Assembly: GCF_004022215.1 (NCBI RefSeq)
Contig: NZ_SAUZ01000018.1
Span: 1-64,000, forward strand
Length of the DNA: 64,000 nt
Direction of reading: 5' to 3'
DNA from: Paenirhodobacter populi
GTDB lineage: Bacteria > Pseudomonadota > Alphaproteobacteria > Rhodobacterales > Rhodobacteraceae
The position numbers were made by a program, and so were the translations under genes. Position 1 is the stretch's first letter. Each line of letters begins with the position of its first letter. Below the pieces are notes generated by a model. It saw nothing but the letters and a program-made list of their open reading frames with translations. It had not been told where the DNA came from and did not search any database. Shown here one piece after another: positions 34,471-42,139 of the stretch.

Positions 34471-35753
34471 TGACGATTGTCGAAAAGGCCTCGGCGCTGG
34501 ATGCGAGGCTGGGGACGCTGCTGGTTCCGGCGGGCGGGTTCGCAGCGCGGGCCCGGCGCGACGCGCTGGAGCGGCTGACGGCGATGGGCCTGCCGGGGCG
34601 GCGTGACGAATACTGGCGCTGGACCAATCCGACGGATTTCGCCGCGACCGAGCCGAAACCGGCCAAGGCGCTGGCCGAGGATGAGGCGCCGATCTTCGGC
34701 ACGCTGGACCGGCTGAAGATCGTCTTTGTCGACGGGGTTTTCGATGCCGCGGCTTCGGACGATCTGGCGCTGGAGGGGATCGAGATCGCACGGCTGGCCG
34801 ATGCGCCCGATGTCAACTGGGCCAGCGGCTTCTATGGCACGCTGGAAGCCGCGGGGCAGGTGCCGGTGAAGCGTCCTTTCGCGACGCTGAACACGGTTGC
34901 CGCGACGGATGGGGTGCTGATCCGGGTGACGGGCAAACCCTCGAAACCCGTCAACGTGATTTACATCCATAAATCAGATCGTTCCGACCCGATCCTGCAT
35001 CATTGCATCAGGCTCGAACCGGGGGCGGAGCTGACGCTTCTGGAAAACGGGCCGGCGGGCGCGCGGTTCAACGGGGTGATGGAGGTCGATGTTGCCGATG
35101 GCGCGCGCTTCCACCATGTCCGGGCGCAGGGGCGCGACCATGACCCCCGCGCGATCACCCATATCTTCGCGCGGATCGGGGCGGAGGCGTTGTTCAAGAG
35201 CTTCACCCTCACCGTCAACGGCGTGCTGACCCGCAACGAATGCGTGCTGTCGCTGATCGGCGACGATGCGGTGGCGCATGTCGCCGGGGCGGCGCTTGGC
35301 GACGGGGCGAAGGATGCCTTCCATCACGACGACACCGTATTCATCACCCATGACGCGCTGCGCGGCGAAAGCCGGCAGGTGTTCAAGAAGGTGCTGAAGC
35401 ACGGCGCGCAGGGCATTTTCCAGGGCAAGATCCTTGTGAAACCCGGTGCGCAGAAGACAGACGGCTACCAGATCAGCCAGTCGCTGCTGATGGACGACGA
35501 CTGCCAGTTCCTCGGCAAGCCGGAGCTGGAGATCTACGCCGATGACGTGAAATGTTCGCATGGCTCGACCACCGGCGCGATCGACGAAACGGCGCTGTTC
35601 TATTTGCGGTCTCGCGGGGTTCCGGTCGAGGAGGCGAGGGCGCTTCTGGTCCTGTCCTTCCTCGCCGATGCGATCGAGGAAATCGAGGATGAGGGCCTGA
35701 AGGACGAGATCGTCTCGCGGCTCGAATCCTGGCTGGCGCGGCATCGGGACTGA
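34470..35753 (+). CDS. sufD: Fe-S cluster assembly protein SufD
   Basis: A 427-residue SufD, partner of SufB. The C-terminal half has the SufB/D beta-helix signatures FKKVLKHGAQGIFQGKILV, YADDVKCSHGSTTGAIDE and LFYLRSRGVPVEEAR. Family knowledge places it in the SufBC2D complex, with a role in iron entry. Start ATG 34470; a GTG at 34467 is in frame but lies within sufC. Confidence 0.96.
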   Translation: MTIVEKASALDARLGTLLVPAGGFAARARRDALERLTAMGLPGRRDEYWRWTNPTDFAATEPKPAKALAEDEAPIFGTLDRLKIVFVDGVFDAAASDDLALEGIEIARLADAPDVNWASGFYGTLEAAGQVPVKRPFATLNTVAATDGVLIRVTGKPSKPVNVIYIHKSDRSDPILHHCIRLEPGAELTLLENGPAGARFNGVMEVDVADGARFHHVRAQGRDHDPRAITHIFARIGAEALFKSFTLTVNGVLTRNECVLSLIGDDAVAHVAGAALGDGAKDAFHHDDTVFITHDALRGESRQVFKKVLKHGAQGIFQGKILVKPGAQKTDGYQISQSLLMDDDCQFLGKPELEIYADDVKCSHGSTTGAIDETALFYLRSRGVPVEEARALLVLSFLADAIEEIEDEGLKDEIVSRLESWLARHRD

Positions 35754-35876
35754 TCTGCGCTCCACTGCAAGGGGCATCGCGGGCGAAGGCGGGTTGCGCT
35801 TGCCCGGCCGGTGGTGTTCCTTGTCGTCATTCCGATCTGGGCGCCGGGCTGCGGGTCGCAGAATACGAGGTTTTCG

Positions 35877-36464
35877 ATGAATATGGCCGATTTCCGCGCA
35901 TTCGTGCTGACGTCGTTGCGTTATCCGCAAGAGGCCGCGCGGATGCTGATGGCGCTGAACCTGCCGATGTCGGTGCGCTGGCTGGCGGTCGGCGCGGTGG
36001 TCACGCTGTCGGCGGCGCTTGGCACCGCGGCGGAAATCGTCTTCGCCGCCGCGCGGGGGACCGAGGCGGGGCCGAACGTCGCCCCGATGGCCATGGCGGC
36101 GCTGCAATTCGGGCTCGTGCTCTACGGAGCCTGGGCGATGAGCTTCTTTGGCCGGATGATGGGCGGACGAGGGACCTTTCCCGACGCGCTGATCCTTGTC
36201 GCGTGGATCGAGGCGCTGCTGCTCATCGGTCAGACGCTGCAGATATTCGTGATGCTGCTGATTCCGATCCTGTCCTTCGTCGGATCCATGGCGCTGATCG
36301 TGCTGCTGTTCTGGCTGCTGATCCATTTCACCGCCGCGCTCAACGGCTTCACCAATATTGTGAAGGTCGGCGTCGCGGTGATCCTCATCTTCATCGGCAG
36401 CGGGATGCTGGCGGGAACCTTGCTGGTCTCGCTCGGCTTCGTGCCGGTGCCGCAGAACATGTGA
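35877..36464 (+). CDS. Yip1 domain membrane protein in the suf operon
   Basis: A 195-residue protein with about five TM helices (near residues 37-57, 76-92, 107-125, 132-155, 160-182) and Yip1-like features (IEALLLIGQTLQ, then HFTAALNGFTNIVKVG). Family function is unknown. It lies between sufD and sufS with short gaps, and a membrane protein at this place is common in the family's suf operons. ATG 35877 has GAGG 7 nt upstream. Confidence 0.85.
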   Translation: MNMADFRAFVLTSLRYPQEAARMLMALNLPMSVRWLAVGAVVTLSAALGTAAEIVFAAARGTEAGPNVAPMAMAALQFGLVLYGAWAMSFFGRMMGGRGTFPDALILVAWIEALLLIGQTLQIFVMLLIPILSFVGSMALIVLLFWLLIHFTAALNGFTNIVKVGVAVILIFIGSGMLAGTLLVSLGFVPVPQNM

Positions 36465-36478
36465 GAAAGGAAACGGGC

Positions 36479-37699
36479 ATGTATGACGTCCAGCGCATCC
36501 GCCAGGATTTTCCGATTCTCGGCCGCGAGGTGAACGGCAAGCCGCTGGTCTATCTGGACAACGGCGCCTCGGCCCAGAAGCCGCAGGTGGTCATCGACGC
36601 GATGACGCGCTTCTATCAACATGATTATGCGAATGTTCACCGCGGGTTGCACCATCTTTCGACGGTTGCGACGGAAGAATACGAAAAGGTACGCCACACC
36701 ATCGCGCGGTTCCTGAACGCGGCCGATCCCGAAGAGATCGTGTTCACCACCGGCTCGACCGAGGCGATCAACATGGTCAGCTATGCCTGGGCCGCGCCGA
36801 GGATGCAGCCGGGCGACGAGATCGTGCTGAGCGTCATGGAACATCACGCGAATATCGTGCCGTGGCATTTCCTGCGGGAACGTCAGGGTGTGGTGCTGAA
36901 ATGGGTGGAGCCCGAGGCCGATGGCAGCCTCGATCCGCAGCGGGTGATCGAGGCCATCGGCCCGCGCACGAAACTGGTTGCCGTGACGCATATGTCGAAC
37001 GTCCTCGGCACAAGGGTCGACGTCAAGGCGATCGCCGCCGGTGCCCATGCCAAGGGCGTGCCGGTTCTGGTCGACGGATCGCAGGGCGCGGTCCATGCGC
37101 CGGTCGATGTGCAGGATCTGGACTGCGATTTCTACGCGATCACCGGCCACAAGCTTTACGGCCCGACGGGCTCCGGCGCGATCCACATCAAGCCAGAGCG
37201 GATGGCGGAGATGCGTCCGTTCCTTGGCGGCGGCGACATGATCGACGTGGTGACGCGCGACACCGTGACCTATGCGCCGGCGCCGTTGAAGTTCGAGGCC
37301 GGCACGCCCGGAATCGTCCAGCAGATCGGGTTGGGCGTGGCGCTGGACTATCTGATGGGTCTGGGGATGGAAAACATCGCGGCGCATGAGGCCATGCTGC
37401 GCGATTACGCCCAATCGCGTTTCAACGGGCTGAACTGGCTGAACATTCAGGGCAACGCACCGGACAAAGGCGCGATCTTCTCGATGACGATCACCGGACC
37501 GGGACATGCGCATGACGTCTCGACCATCCTCGACAAGCGCGGGGTCGCAGTGCGCGCAGGCACGCATTGCGCCATGCCGCTCTTGGCGCATTACGGGCTG
37601 ACGGCCACGGCACGCGCCTCGTTCGGGCTCTACAACACGCGCGAAGAGGTCGATGCGCTGATCTCGGCCCTGGAACTCTGTCACGAGCTGCTGGCCTGA
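36479..37699 (+). CDS. sufS: Cysteine desulfurase SufS
   Basis: A 406-residue group II cysteine desulfurase that feeds sulfur to the Suf scaffold. PLP Lys225 sits in TGHKLYGPTG and catalytic Cys364 in RAGTHCAMPLL, the short, rigid loop expected of SufS. It starts VQRIRQDFPILGREVNGKPL. AAAGGA precedes ATG. It is the last gene of the operon in this window; no sufE, sufA or sufT follows. Confidence 0.96.
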   Translation: MYDVQRIRQDFPILGREVNGKPLVYLDNGASAQKPQVVIDAMTRFYQHDYANVHRGLHHLSTVATEEYEKVRHTIARFLNAADPEEIVFTTGSTEAINMVSYAWAAPRMQPGDEIVLSVMEHHANIVPWHFLRERQGVVLKWVEPEADGSLDPQRVIEAIGPRTKLVAVTHMSNVLGTRVDVKAIAAGAHAKGVPVLVDGSQGAVHAPVDVQDLDCDFYAITGHKLYGPTGSGAIHIKPERMAEMRPFLGGGDMIDVVTRDTVTYAPAPLKFEAGTPGIVQQIGLGVALDYLMGLGMENIAAHEAMLRDYAQSRFNGLNWLNIQGNAPDKGAIFSMTITGPGHAHDVSTILDKRGVAVRAGTHCAMPLLAHYGLTATARASFGLYNTREEVDALISALELCHELLA

Positions 37700-38235
37700 C
37701 AGGCGGCGGATCCGGTGACGGAACTATCGGCCTGGCGGGCTGTGCGTTAGTATATTTTACATAATACTTATTATTTGACTATTATTTGACTAACGGATAT
37801 GGCGCATTCCCTTTCGTGAACTCGCAGCCGGAGCCATTCCGGGGCCTTTGGATTAAGGCTTTCCCGCTGCTTGCGTTCACTCAGCCGACAGGAATCTGCG
37901 CAGCGAATGAACCCCAGCGTGATGGCGGCCATATCGATCCCTATATCGTGTCGATGAGATTCCAGTTGCGCCAGCGGTGTCAGCGTCAGATCCCTGCGCC
38001 GAGGAACGCGATAATCTGATGTGGGCCACGCAGGTTCGCGCGTTGGACTGTTTCGCGGCTTCTGAACTGGTGGAGCTTGGGCGGCCGTTTGATCGTTGCC
38101 GTTGATCCACCCGGCGCGACGGGTTTGCAAATGCGCGGCGAAGCTCAGAAACAGCCTGACTGAATGACATACCAGAGCCGAAGCCGCAAGATCACCGCGG
38201 CAACAGCCAGACTATTCTAAATCATTGAAAAGATT
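37700..38235. other. AT-rich island and uncharacterised noncoding stretch next to tRNA-Cys
   Basis: No credible gene. At 37749-37768 the inverted repeat AGTAT...ATACT surrounds an A/T centre, and TATTATTTGAC is repeated in tandem at 37769-37779 and 37780-37790, all in a strikingly AT-rich 60-nt patch. From 37800 to 38230 several medium open frames exist on both strands but none has family-like sequence or codon use. It may be the worn remnant of an inserted element beside the tRNA. Confidence 0.45.
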
Positions 38236-38309
38236 TGGAGGCGGGTACCGGAATCGAACCGGTCTTCACGGATTTGCAATCCGCTGCGTAACCTCTCCGC
38301 CAACCCGCC
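38236..38309 (-). tRNA. tRNA-Cys (GCA)
   Basis: Minus-strand cloverleaf: acceptor GGCGGGT with ACCCGCC, anticodon stem CGGAT/ATCCG around loop TTGCAAA (anticodon GCA), T-arm CCGGTTCGATTCCGG, discriminator T and encoded CCA. Confidence 0.98.
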
Positions 38310-38321
38310 GGAGCCTTGGCT

Positions 38322-38350
38322 TCATTAGATTTTTCGGGCGGAGCCGTCAA
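38322..38350 (-). promoter_or_regulatory. Promoter of tRNA-Cys
   Basis: Minus-strand -35 TTGACG (38350-38345), 17-bp spacer, -10 TAATGA (38327-38322), about 12 nt before the tRNA. It shares CGCTTGACG with tRNA-Trp. Confidence 0.8.
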
Positions 38351-38383
38351 GCGGTTATCAACCGGGTCATCAGATTCCCCGGT

Positions 38384-38836
38384 TCATTCCGCGCCGCCTG
38401 CCCCCGGTGCCGGCTGGAACCATGCAAGCGTGATCGCCGCCAGCACGACATACCGCCCGGCCTTTGCCAGCAGGACGACCGTCAGGAAGCGCCAGAGCGG
38501 CTCGCGCATCGCGCCGGCCACGACCGTCAGCGGATCGCCCACGACGGGCACCCAGCACAGCCACAGGCTCCAGTGGCCGTAGCGTCGATACCATGCCTGC
38601 GCGCGTTTCATGCCCGAGGAGGGAAACCAGCGTCTGTCCGCGAACCGCAGCAGAAAGCGTCCGAGCCCGCAGTTCACCACGGAGCCCAGCACATTCCCCG
38701 CCGTCGCCACGGCGAGCAGCAGCCAAACGGGATGGTCCCCGGCACGCAGCAGGATCACCAGAACCGCCTCGGACTGCGCCGGAAACACGGTCGCGGCCAG
38801 CAGCGCGGCAAGGAACAATCCGGTCAGTGCGATCAT
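38384..38836 (-). CDS. YqaA family (DedA/SNARE-associated) membrane protein
   Basis: A 150-residue inner-membrane protein with four hydrophobic segments and the YqaA/DedA pattern GNVLGSVVNCGLGR...WYRRYGHWSLWLCWVPVVGDPLTVVAGAMR. DedA-related proteins are thought to flip lipid carriers or phospholipids, but YqaA itself is unstudied. Start ATG 38836 has AGGGG upstream. It lies downstream of acpP behind a terminator. Confidence 0.88.
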   Translation of the reverse strand: MIALTGLFLAALLAATVFPAQSEAVLVILLRAGDHPVWLLLAVATAGNVLGSVVNCGLGRFLLRFADRRWFPSSGMKRAQAWYRRYGHWSLWLCWVPVVGDPLTVVAGAMREPLWRFLTVVLLAKAGRYVVLAAITLAWFQPAPGAGGAE

Positions 38837-38856
38837 GAGGCCCCTGCATCGGCACA

Positions 38857-38883
38857 AAGAAAAACGGCGCCCACCGGGCGCCG
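38857..38883 (-). terminator. Intrinsic terminator of acpP
   Basis: Minus-strand stem CGGCGCC-CGGTG-GGCGCCG (38883-38865) followed by TTTTTCTTT, 30 nt after the acpP stop. Confidence 0.93.
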
Positions 38884-38911
38884 CCTGTCGCTGTGAAGCG
38901 ATCCTGGAAGC

Positions 38912-39145
38912 TTACACCGCTTCCGAGATGAATTTCACCGCATCGCCGAAGGTTTGGATGGTTTCGGCGGCGTCGTCCGGGATCTCGATGCCGAACTCCT
39001 CCTCGAAGGCCATGACCAGTTCCACGGTGTCAAGGCTGTCCGCGCCCAGATCGTCGATGAACGAGGCGGTTTCAGTCACCTTGTCCTCGTCCACGCCCAG
39101 ATGCTCCACGACGATCTTTTTAACGCGATCTGCGATGTCGCTCAT
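38912..39145 (-). CDS. acpP: Acyl carrier protein
   Basis: A 77-residue acidic four-helix protein that carries growing acyl chains. The phosphopantetheine site is Ser37 in [10 protein letters not shown]. It has its own promoter and terminator, as expected for a highly expressed gene, and follows fabG and fabD in the same direction. Confidence 0.98.
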   Translation of the reverse strand: MSDIADRVKKIVVEHLGVDEDKVTETASFIDDLGADSLDTVELVMAFEEEFGIEIPDDAAETIQTFGDAVKFISEAV

Positions 39146-39295
39146 GTCTCTTCCTCAGTTTGAGGGCCTTGGCCCGTCCCTTATCGGTGCCCGTCTGCGC
39201 GAGCGGTTGTTGCCATTTCCTGCGATGCCGGGGCAAAGGTCCCGATCGCAAGACGGCCCGTGACGCGGGGGTAAAGCCCCGCCCTTGCGTCGCCG

Positions 39296-39323
39296 CCTAT
39301 AGCACAGTCATGCCCCATGGCAA
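39296..39323 (-). promoter_or_regulatory. Promoter of acpP
   Basis: Minus-strand -35 TTGCCA (39323-39318), 16-bp spacer, -10 TATAGG (39301-39296). This leaves a leader of about 145 nt before acpP, which is long and contains GC-rich stems. Confidence 0.6.
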
Positions 39324-39345
39324 GCCGTTTCGCAAGTGCGCCCCA

Positions 39346-40083
39346 TCAGACCATCGCCATGCCGCCGTTGACATGCAGCGTGGCGCCGGTGACGTAACCC
39401 GCCTCGGGGCTTGCCAGATACAGGACCGCCGCGGCGATGTCATCGGTCGAGCCCATGCGGCCGGCGGGAATCTGCGCGAGGATCTTGGCCTTCTGCTCGT
39501 CGTTCAGTTTGTCGGTCATCGCGGTGGCGATGAAGCCGGGCGCCACGCAGTTCACCGTGATGCCGCGACTCGCCACTTCGTAGGCCAGCGATTTCGACAT
39601 GCCGACAAGGCCGGCCTTGGCCGCGGCGTAGTTCCCCTGCCCCGGATTCCCCGTCGTGCCGACGATGGACGAGATCGAGATGATGCGCCCCCACCGCGCC
39701 TTCATCATCGGCCGCAGCACCGCCCGCATCAGCCGGAACGAGGCCGTCAGGTTGACATCCAGAACCGACAGCCATTCCTCGTCCGACATCCGCATGAACA
39801 GGTTGTCGCGGGTGATGCCCGCGTTGTTGATCAGGATGTCGAGCCCGCCCATCGCCTCGCTCGCGGCCTTCGGCAGCGCCTCGACCGAGGGGGTGTCCGA
39901 CAGGTTCGCCGGGCAGACATAGGCGCCCTGCCCCAGATCCGCCGCCAGTTCCTCGAGCGGGCCGACGCGGGTGCCCGAAAGCGCGACCTTCGCCCCGGCC
40001 TCGTGCAAGGCCCGCGCGATGCCCGCGCCGATACCGCCCGATGCGCCGGTCACCAGCGCGCATTTTCCCGTCAGGTCAAACAT
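39346..40083 (-). CDS. fabG: 3-oxoacyl-[acyl-carrier-protein] reductase
   Basis: A 245-residue short-chain dehydrogenase that reduces beta-ketoacyl-ACP with NADPH. Motifs: TGASGGIGAGIA (cofactor), NNAG, ISSIVG with catalytic Ser, and YAAAKAG with Tyr and Lys. The position between fabD and acpP fixes it as FabG rather than another SDR. Confidence 0.96.
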   Translation of the reverse strand: MFDLTGKCALVTGASGGIGAGIARALHEAGAKVALSGTRVGPLEELAADLGQGAYVCPANLSDTPSVEALPKAASEAMGGLDILINNAGITRDNLFMRMSDEEWLSVLDVNLTASFRLMRAVLRPMMKARWGRIISISSIVGTTGNPGQGNYAAAKAGLVGMSKSLAYEVASRGITVNCVAPGFIATAMTDKLNDEQKAKILAQIPAGRMGSTDDIAAAVLYLASPEAGYVTGATLHVNGGMAMV

Positions 40084-40124
40084 ATCCGTCCCTCTTGTGG
40101 ATTTCCGCCTCCATAACAGCCACC

Positions 40125-40152
40125 GCGCCGTGGGGCCAGAGGCCCCCGGCGC
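40125..40152 (-). other. Intercistronic stem-loop between fabD and fabG
   Basis: Arms GCGCCG and GGGGCC pair with GGCCCC and CGGCGC around an AGA/TCT loop with one bulge. No T-run follows, so it is more likely a processing or stability element than a terminator. Confidence 0.45.
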
Positions 40153-40159
40153 GCGCCCC

Positions 40160-41089
40160 TCAGCCCTTCAGCGCGGCGATGTCCTCGGGCGTGCCGACGG
40201 CCTTTTGCACCGTATCCTTGGCGATGCGCCGGATCATGCCGGACAGCGCCTTGCCCGCGCCGATTTCCCAGAATTCGGTGACGCCCTGCCCCGCCATCCA
40301 TTCGACGCTTTCACGCCAGCGCACCGATCCGGTGACCTGCTTCACCAGCAGGGCGCGGATCGTCGCGGGATCGGTCACCGCCTCGGCGACGACATTGGCG
40401 ACCAGCGGCACCACCGGCGGCTTCACCTCGACATCGGCCAGCGCCTCGGCCATGCGGTCGGCGGCGGGCTGCATCAGCGCGCAGTGGAAGGGGGCCGAGA
40501 CCGGCAGCATCACCGCCCGTTTCGCGCCTTTCGCCTTGGCGATCTCGACCGCGCGTTCGACCGCGCCCTTGTGGCCCGACACCACGACCTGCGAAGGATC
40601 GTTGTCGTTCGCCGCCTGGCAGACCTCGCCCTGCGCGGCCTCGGTCGCCACTTCGGTCGCCGTGGCGAAATCAAGCCCCAGCAGCGCCGCCATCGCGCCG
40701 ATCCCCACCGGCACGGCGGATTGCATCGCCGCGCCCCGGATCCGCAAAAGCCGCGCCGTATCCGACAGGCTCAGGCTGCCCGCCGCGCACAGCGCCGAAT
40801 ATTCGCCAAGGCTGTGCCCGGCGACGAAAGCCGCATCGGTGACCGCGAAGCCTTCGCTTTCCAGCGCCCGCAGCGCGGCGATCGAGGTCGCCATCAGCGC
40901 CGGCTGCGCATTGGCGGTGAGCGTCAGATCCTCGATCGAGCCTTCCCAGATCAGCGCCGAGAGCTTTTCGCCAAGCGCCTCGTCCACCTCGTCGAAGACC
41001 GCTTTCGCGGCCGGATAGCTGTCGGCCAGCGCCTTGCCCATGCCGATGGTCTGCGCCCCCTGCCCGGGGAATACGAATGCGCGGCTCAT
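40160..41089 (-). CDS. fabD: Malonyl-CoA:ACP transacylase
   Basis: A 309-residue transacylase that loads malonate on ACP. It starts FVFPGQGAQTIGMG and has active Ser93 in GHSLGEYSAL, catalytic His in VSAPFHCALM and Arg in RGAAMQ. AGGAGG is 5 nt before ATG 41089. First of the fabD-fabG-acpP series. Confidence 0.97.
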   Translation of the reverse strand: MSRAFVFPGQGAQTIGMGKALADSYPAAKAVFDEVDEALGEKLSALIWEGSIEDLTLTANAQPALMATSIAALRALESEGFAVTDAAFVAGHSLGEYSALCAAGSLSLSDTARLLRIRGAAMQSAVPVGIGAMAALLGLDFATATEVATEAAQGEVCQAANDNDPSQVVVSGHKGAVERAVEIAKAKGAKRAVMLPVSAPFHCALMQPAADRMAEALADVEVKPPVVPLVANVVAEAVTDPATIRALLVKQVTGSVRWRESVEWMAGQGVTEFWEIGAGKALSGMIRRIAKDTVQKAVGTPEDIAALKG

Positions 41090-41162
41090 GCCGTCCTCCT
41101 TTGGTTTTGGCCATCCTCTAGCGCGGCGGGCGGGCGCGAACAACCGCCCCCCAGGCCCGGGT

Positions 41163-42035
41163 TCAGCCCAGCTTGCGCAGCCGCGCGATCAGCGAGGAGG
41201 TATCCCACCGCCCGCCGCCCATCGACTGCACTTCCTTGTAGAACTGATCGACCAGCGCGGTGACCGGCAGGCTCGCGCCGGTTTCGTTGGCGGTGGTCAG
41301 ACAGATGTTCAGATCCTTGCGCATCCAGTCAACGGCAAAGCCGAAATCGTATTTCTCCTCGGCCATCGTCTTGTAGCGGTTGGACATCTGCCAGGACCCG
41401 GCGGCACCCTGCGAGATCGCCTCGACCACATCGGTGATCGGCAGGCCCGCCTTTTCGGCGAAATGCAGCGCCTCGGACAGACCCTGCACCACCCCCGCGA
41501 TGGCGATCTGGTTGCACATCTTGGTCAGTTGGCCGGCGCCCACATCGCCCATCCGCAGGCAGGCCTTGGCATAGGCGTCGATGACGGGTTCGGCCTTGGC
41601 GTAATCCGCCTCGGACCCACCGCACATGACCGACAGGACGCCGCCCTCGGCCCCCGCCTGCCCGCCCGAAACCGGCGCATCGACATAGCCGAGCCCCTTT
41701 TCGCGGGCGATTTCCGCCAGCTCCCGGCTGACTTTCGCCGAGACCGTGGTATGATCGACAAAGATCGCCCCGGGCTTCATCCCGGCGAATGCCCCCGTCT
41801 CGCCCAGACAGACGGCCCGCAGGTCGTCGTCATTGCCGACGCAGGCCATGACGAAATCGCAGTCGCGCGCCGCGTCGGCGGGGGTCGCGGCCCATTCGCC
41901 CGCATGTTTTTCCACCCAGGCCTCGGCCTTCGCGGCGGTGCGGTTGTAGACCGTCACCTTGTGTCCGGCGGCGGCCAGATGCCCCGCCATCGGAAATCCC
42001 ATCACCCCAAGTCCCAGAAACGCAACTTTCGCCAT
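41163..42035 (-). CDS. NAD(P)-dependent beta-hydroxyacid dehydrogenase (3-hydroxyisobutyrate dehydrogenase-like)
   Basis: A 290-residue 6-phosphogluconate dehydrogenase-superfamily enzyme: Rossmann motif FLGLGVMGFPMAGHL, substrate-binding DAPVSGGQAGAEGG, catalytic Lys in GQLTKMCNQ, and the C-terminal KDLNICLTTANETG. It could act on 3-hydroxyisobutyrate, tartronate semialdehyde or a related acid. Start ATG 42035; the ORF extends to 42191 without conservation. It is divergent from the penicillin acylase gene. Confidence 0.9.
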   Translation of the reverse strand: MAKVAFLGLGVMGFPMAGHLAAAGHKVTVYNRTAAKAEAWVEKHAGEWAATPADAARDCDFVMACVGNDDDLRAVCLGETGAFAGMKPGAIFVDHTTVSAKVSRELAEIAREKGLGYVDAPVSGGQAGAEGGVLSVMCGGSEADYAKAEPVIDAYAKACLRMGDVGAGQLTKMCNQIAIAGVVQGLSEALHFAEKAGLPITDVVEAISQGAAGSWQMSNRYKTMAEEKYDFGFAVDWMRKDLNICLTTANETGASLPVTALVDQFYKEVQSMGGGRWDTSSLIARLRKLG

Positions 42036-42139
42036 CACCCTGCTCCCCTGTTCGTGCGTGAAACGCGCGTTGATCATCGGTCCCGCCTGACTTAGTAACG
42101 CGCAGACCGTCTCCGTCAACCTCACCGCCGAGCCTGCCG

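Noticed and set aside
37771-38170. Medium minus-strand frames (97-119 codons) in the AT-rich island, considered as transposase remnants
   Set aside because: I could not match any DDE or integrase motif, so no mobile element is claimed; only the region is described.
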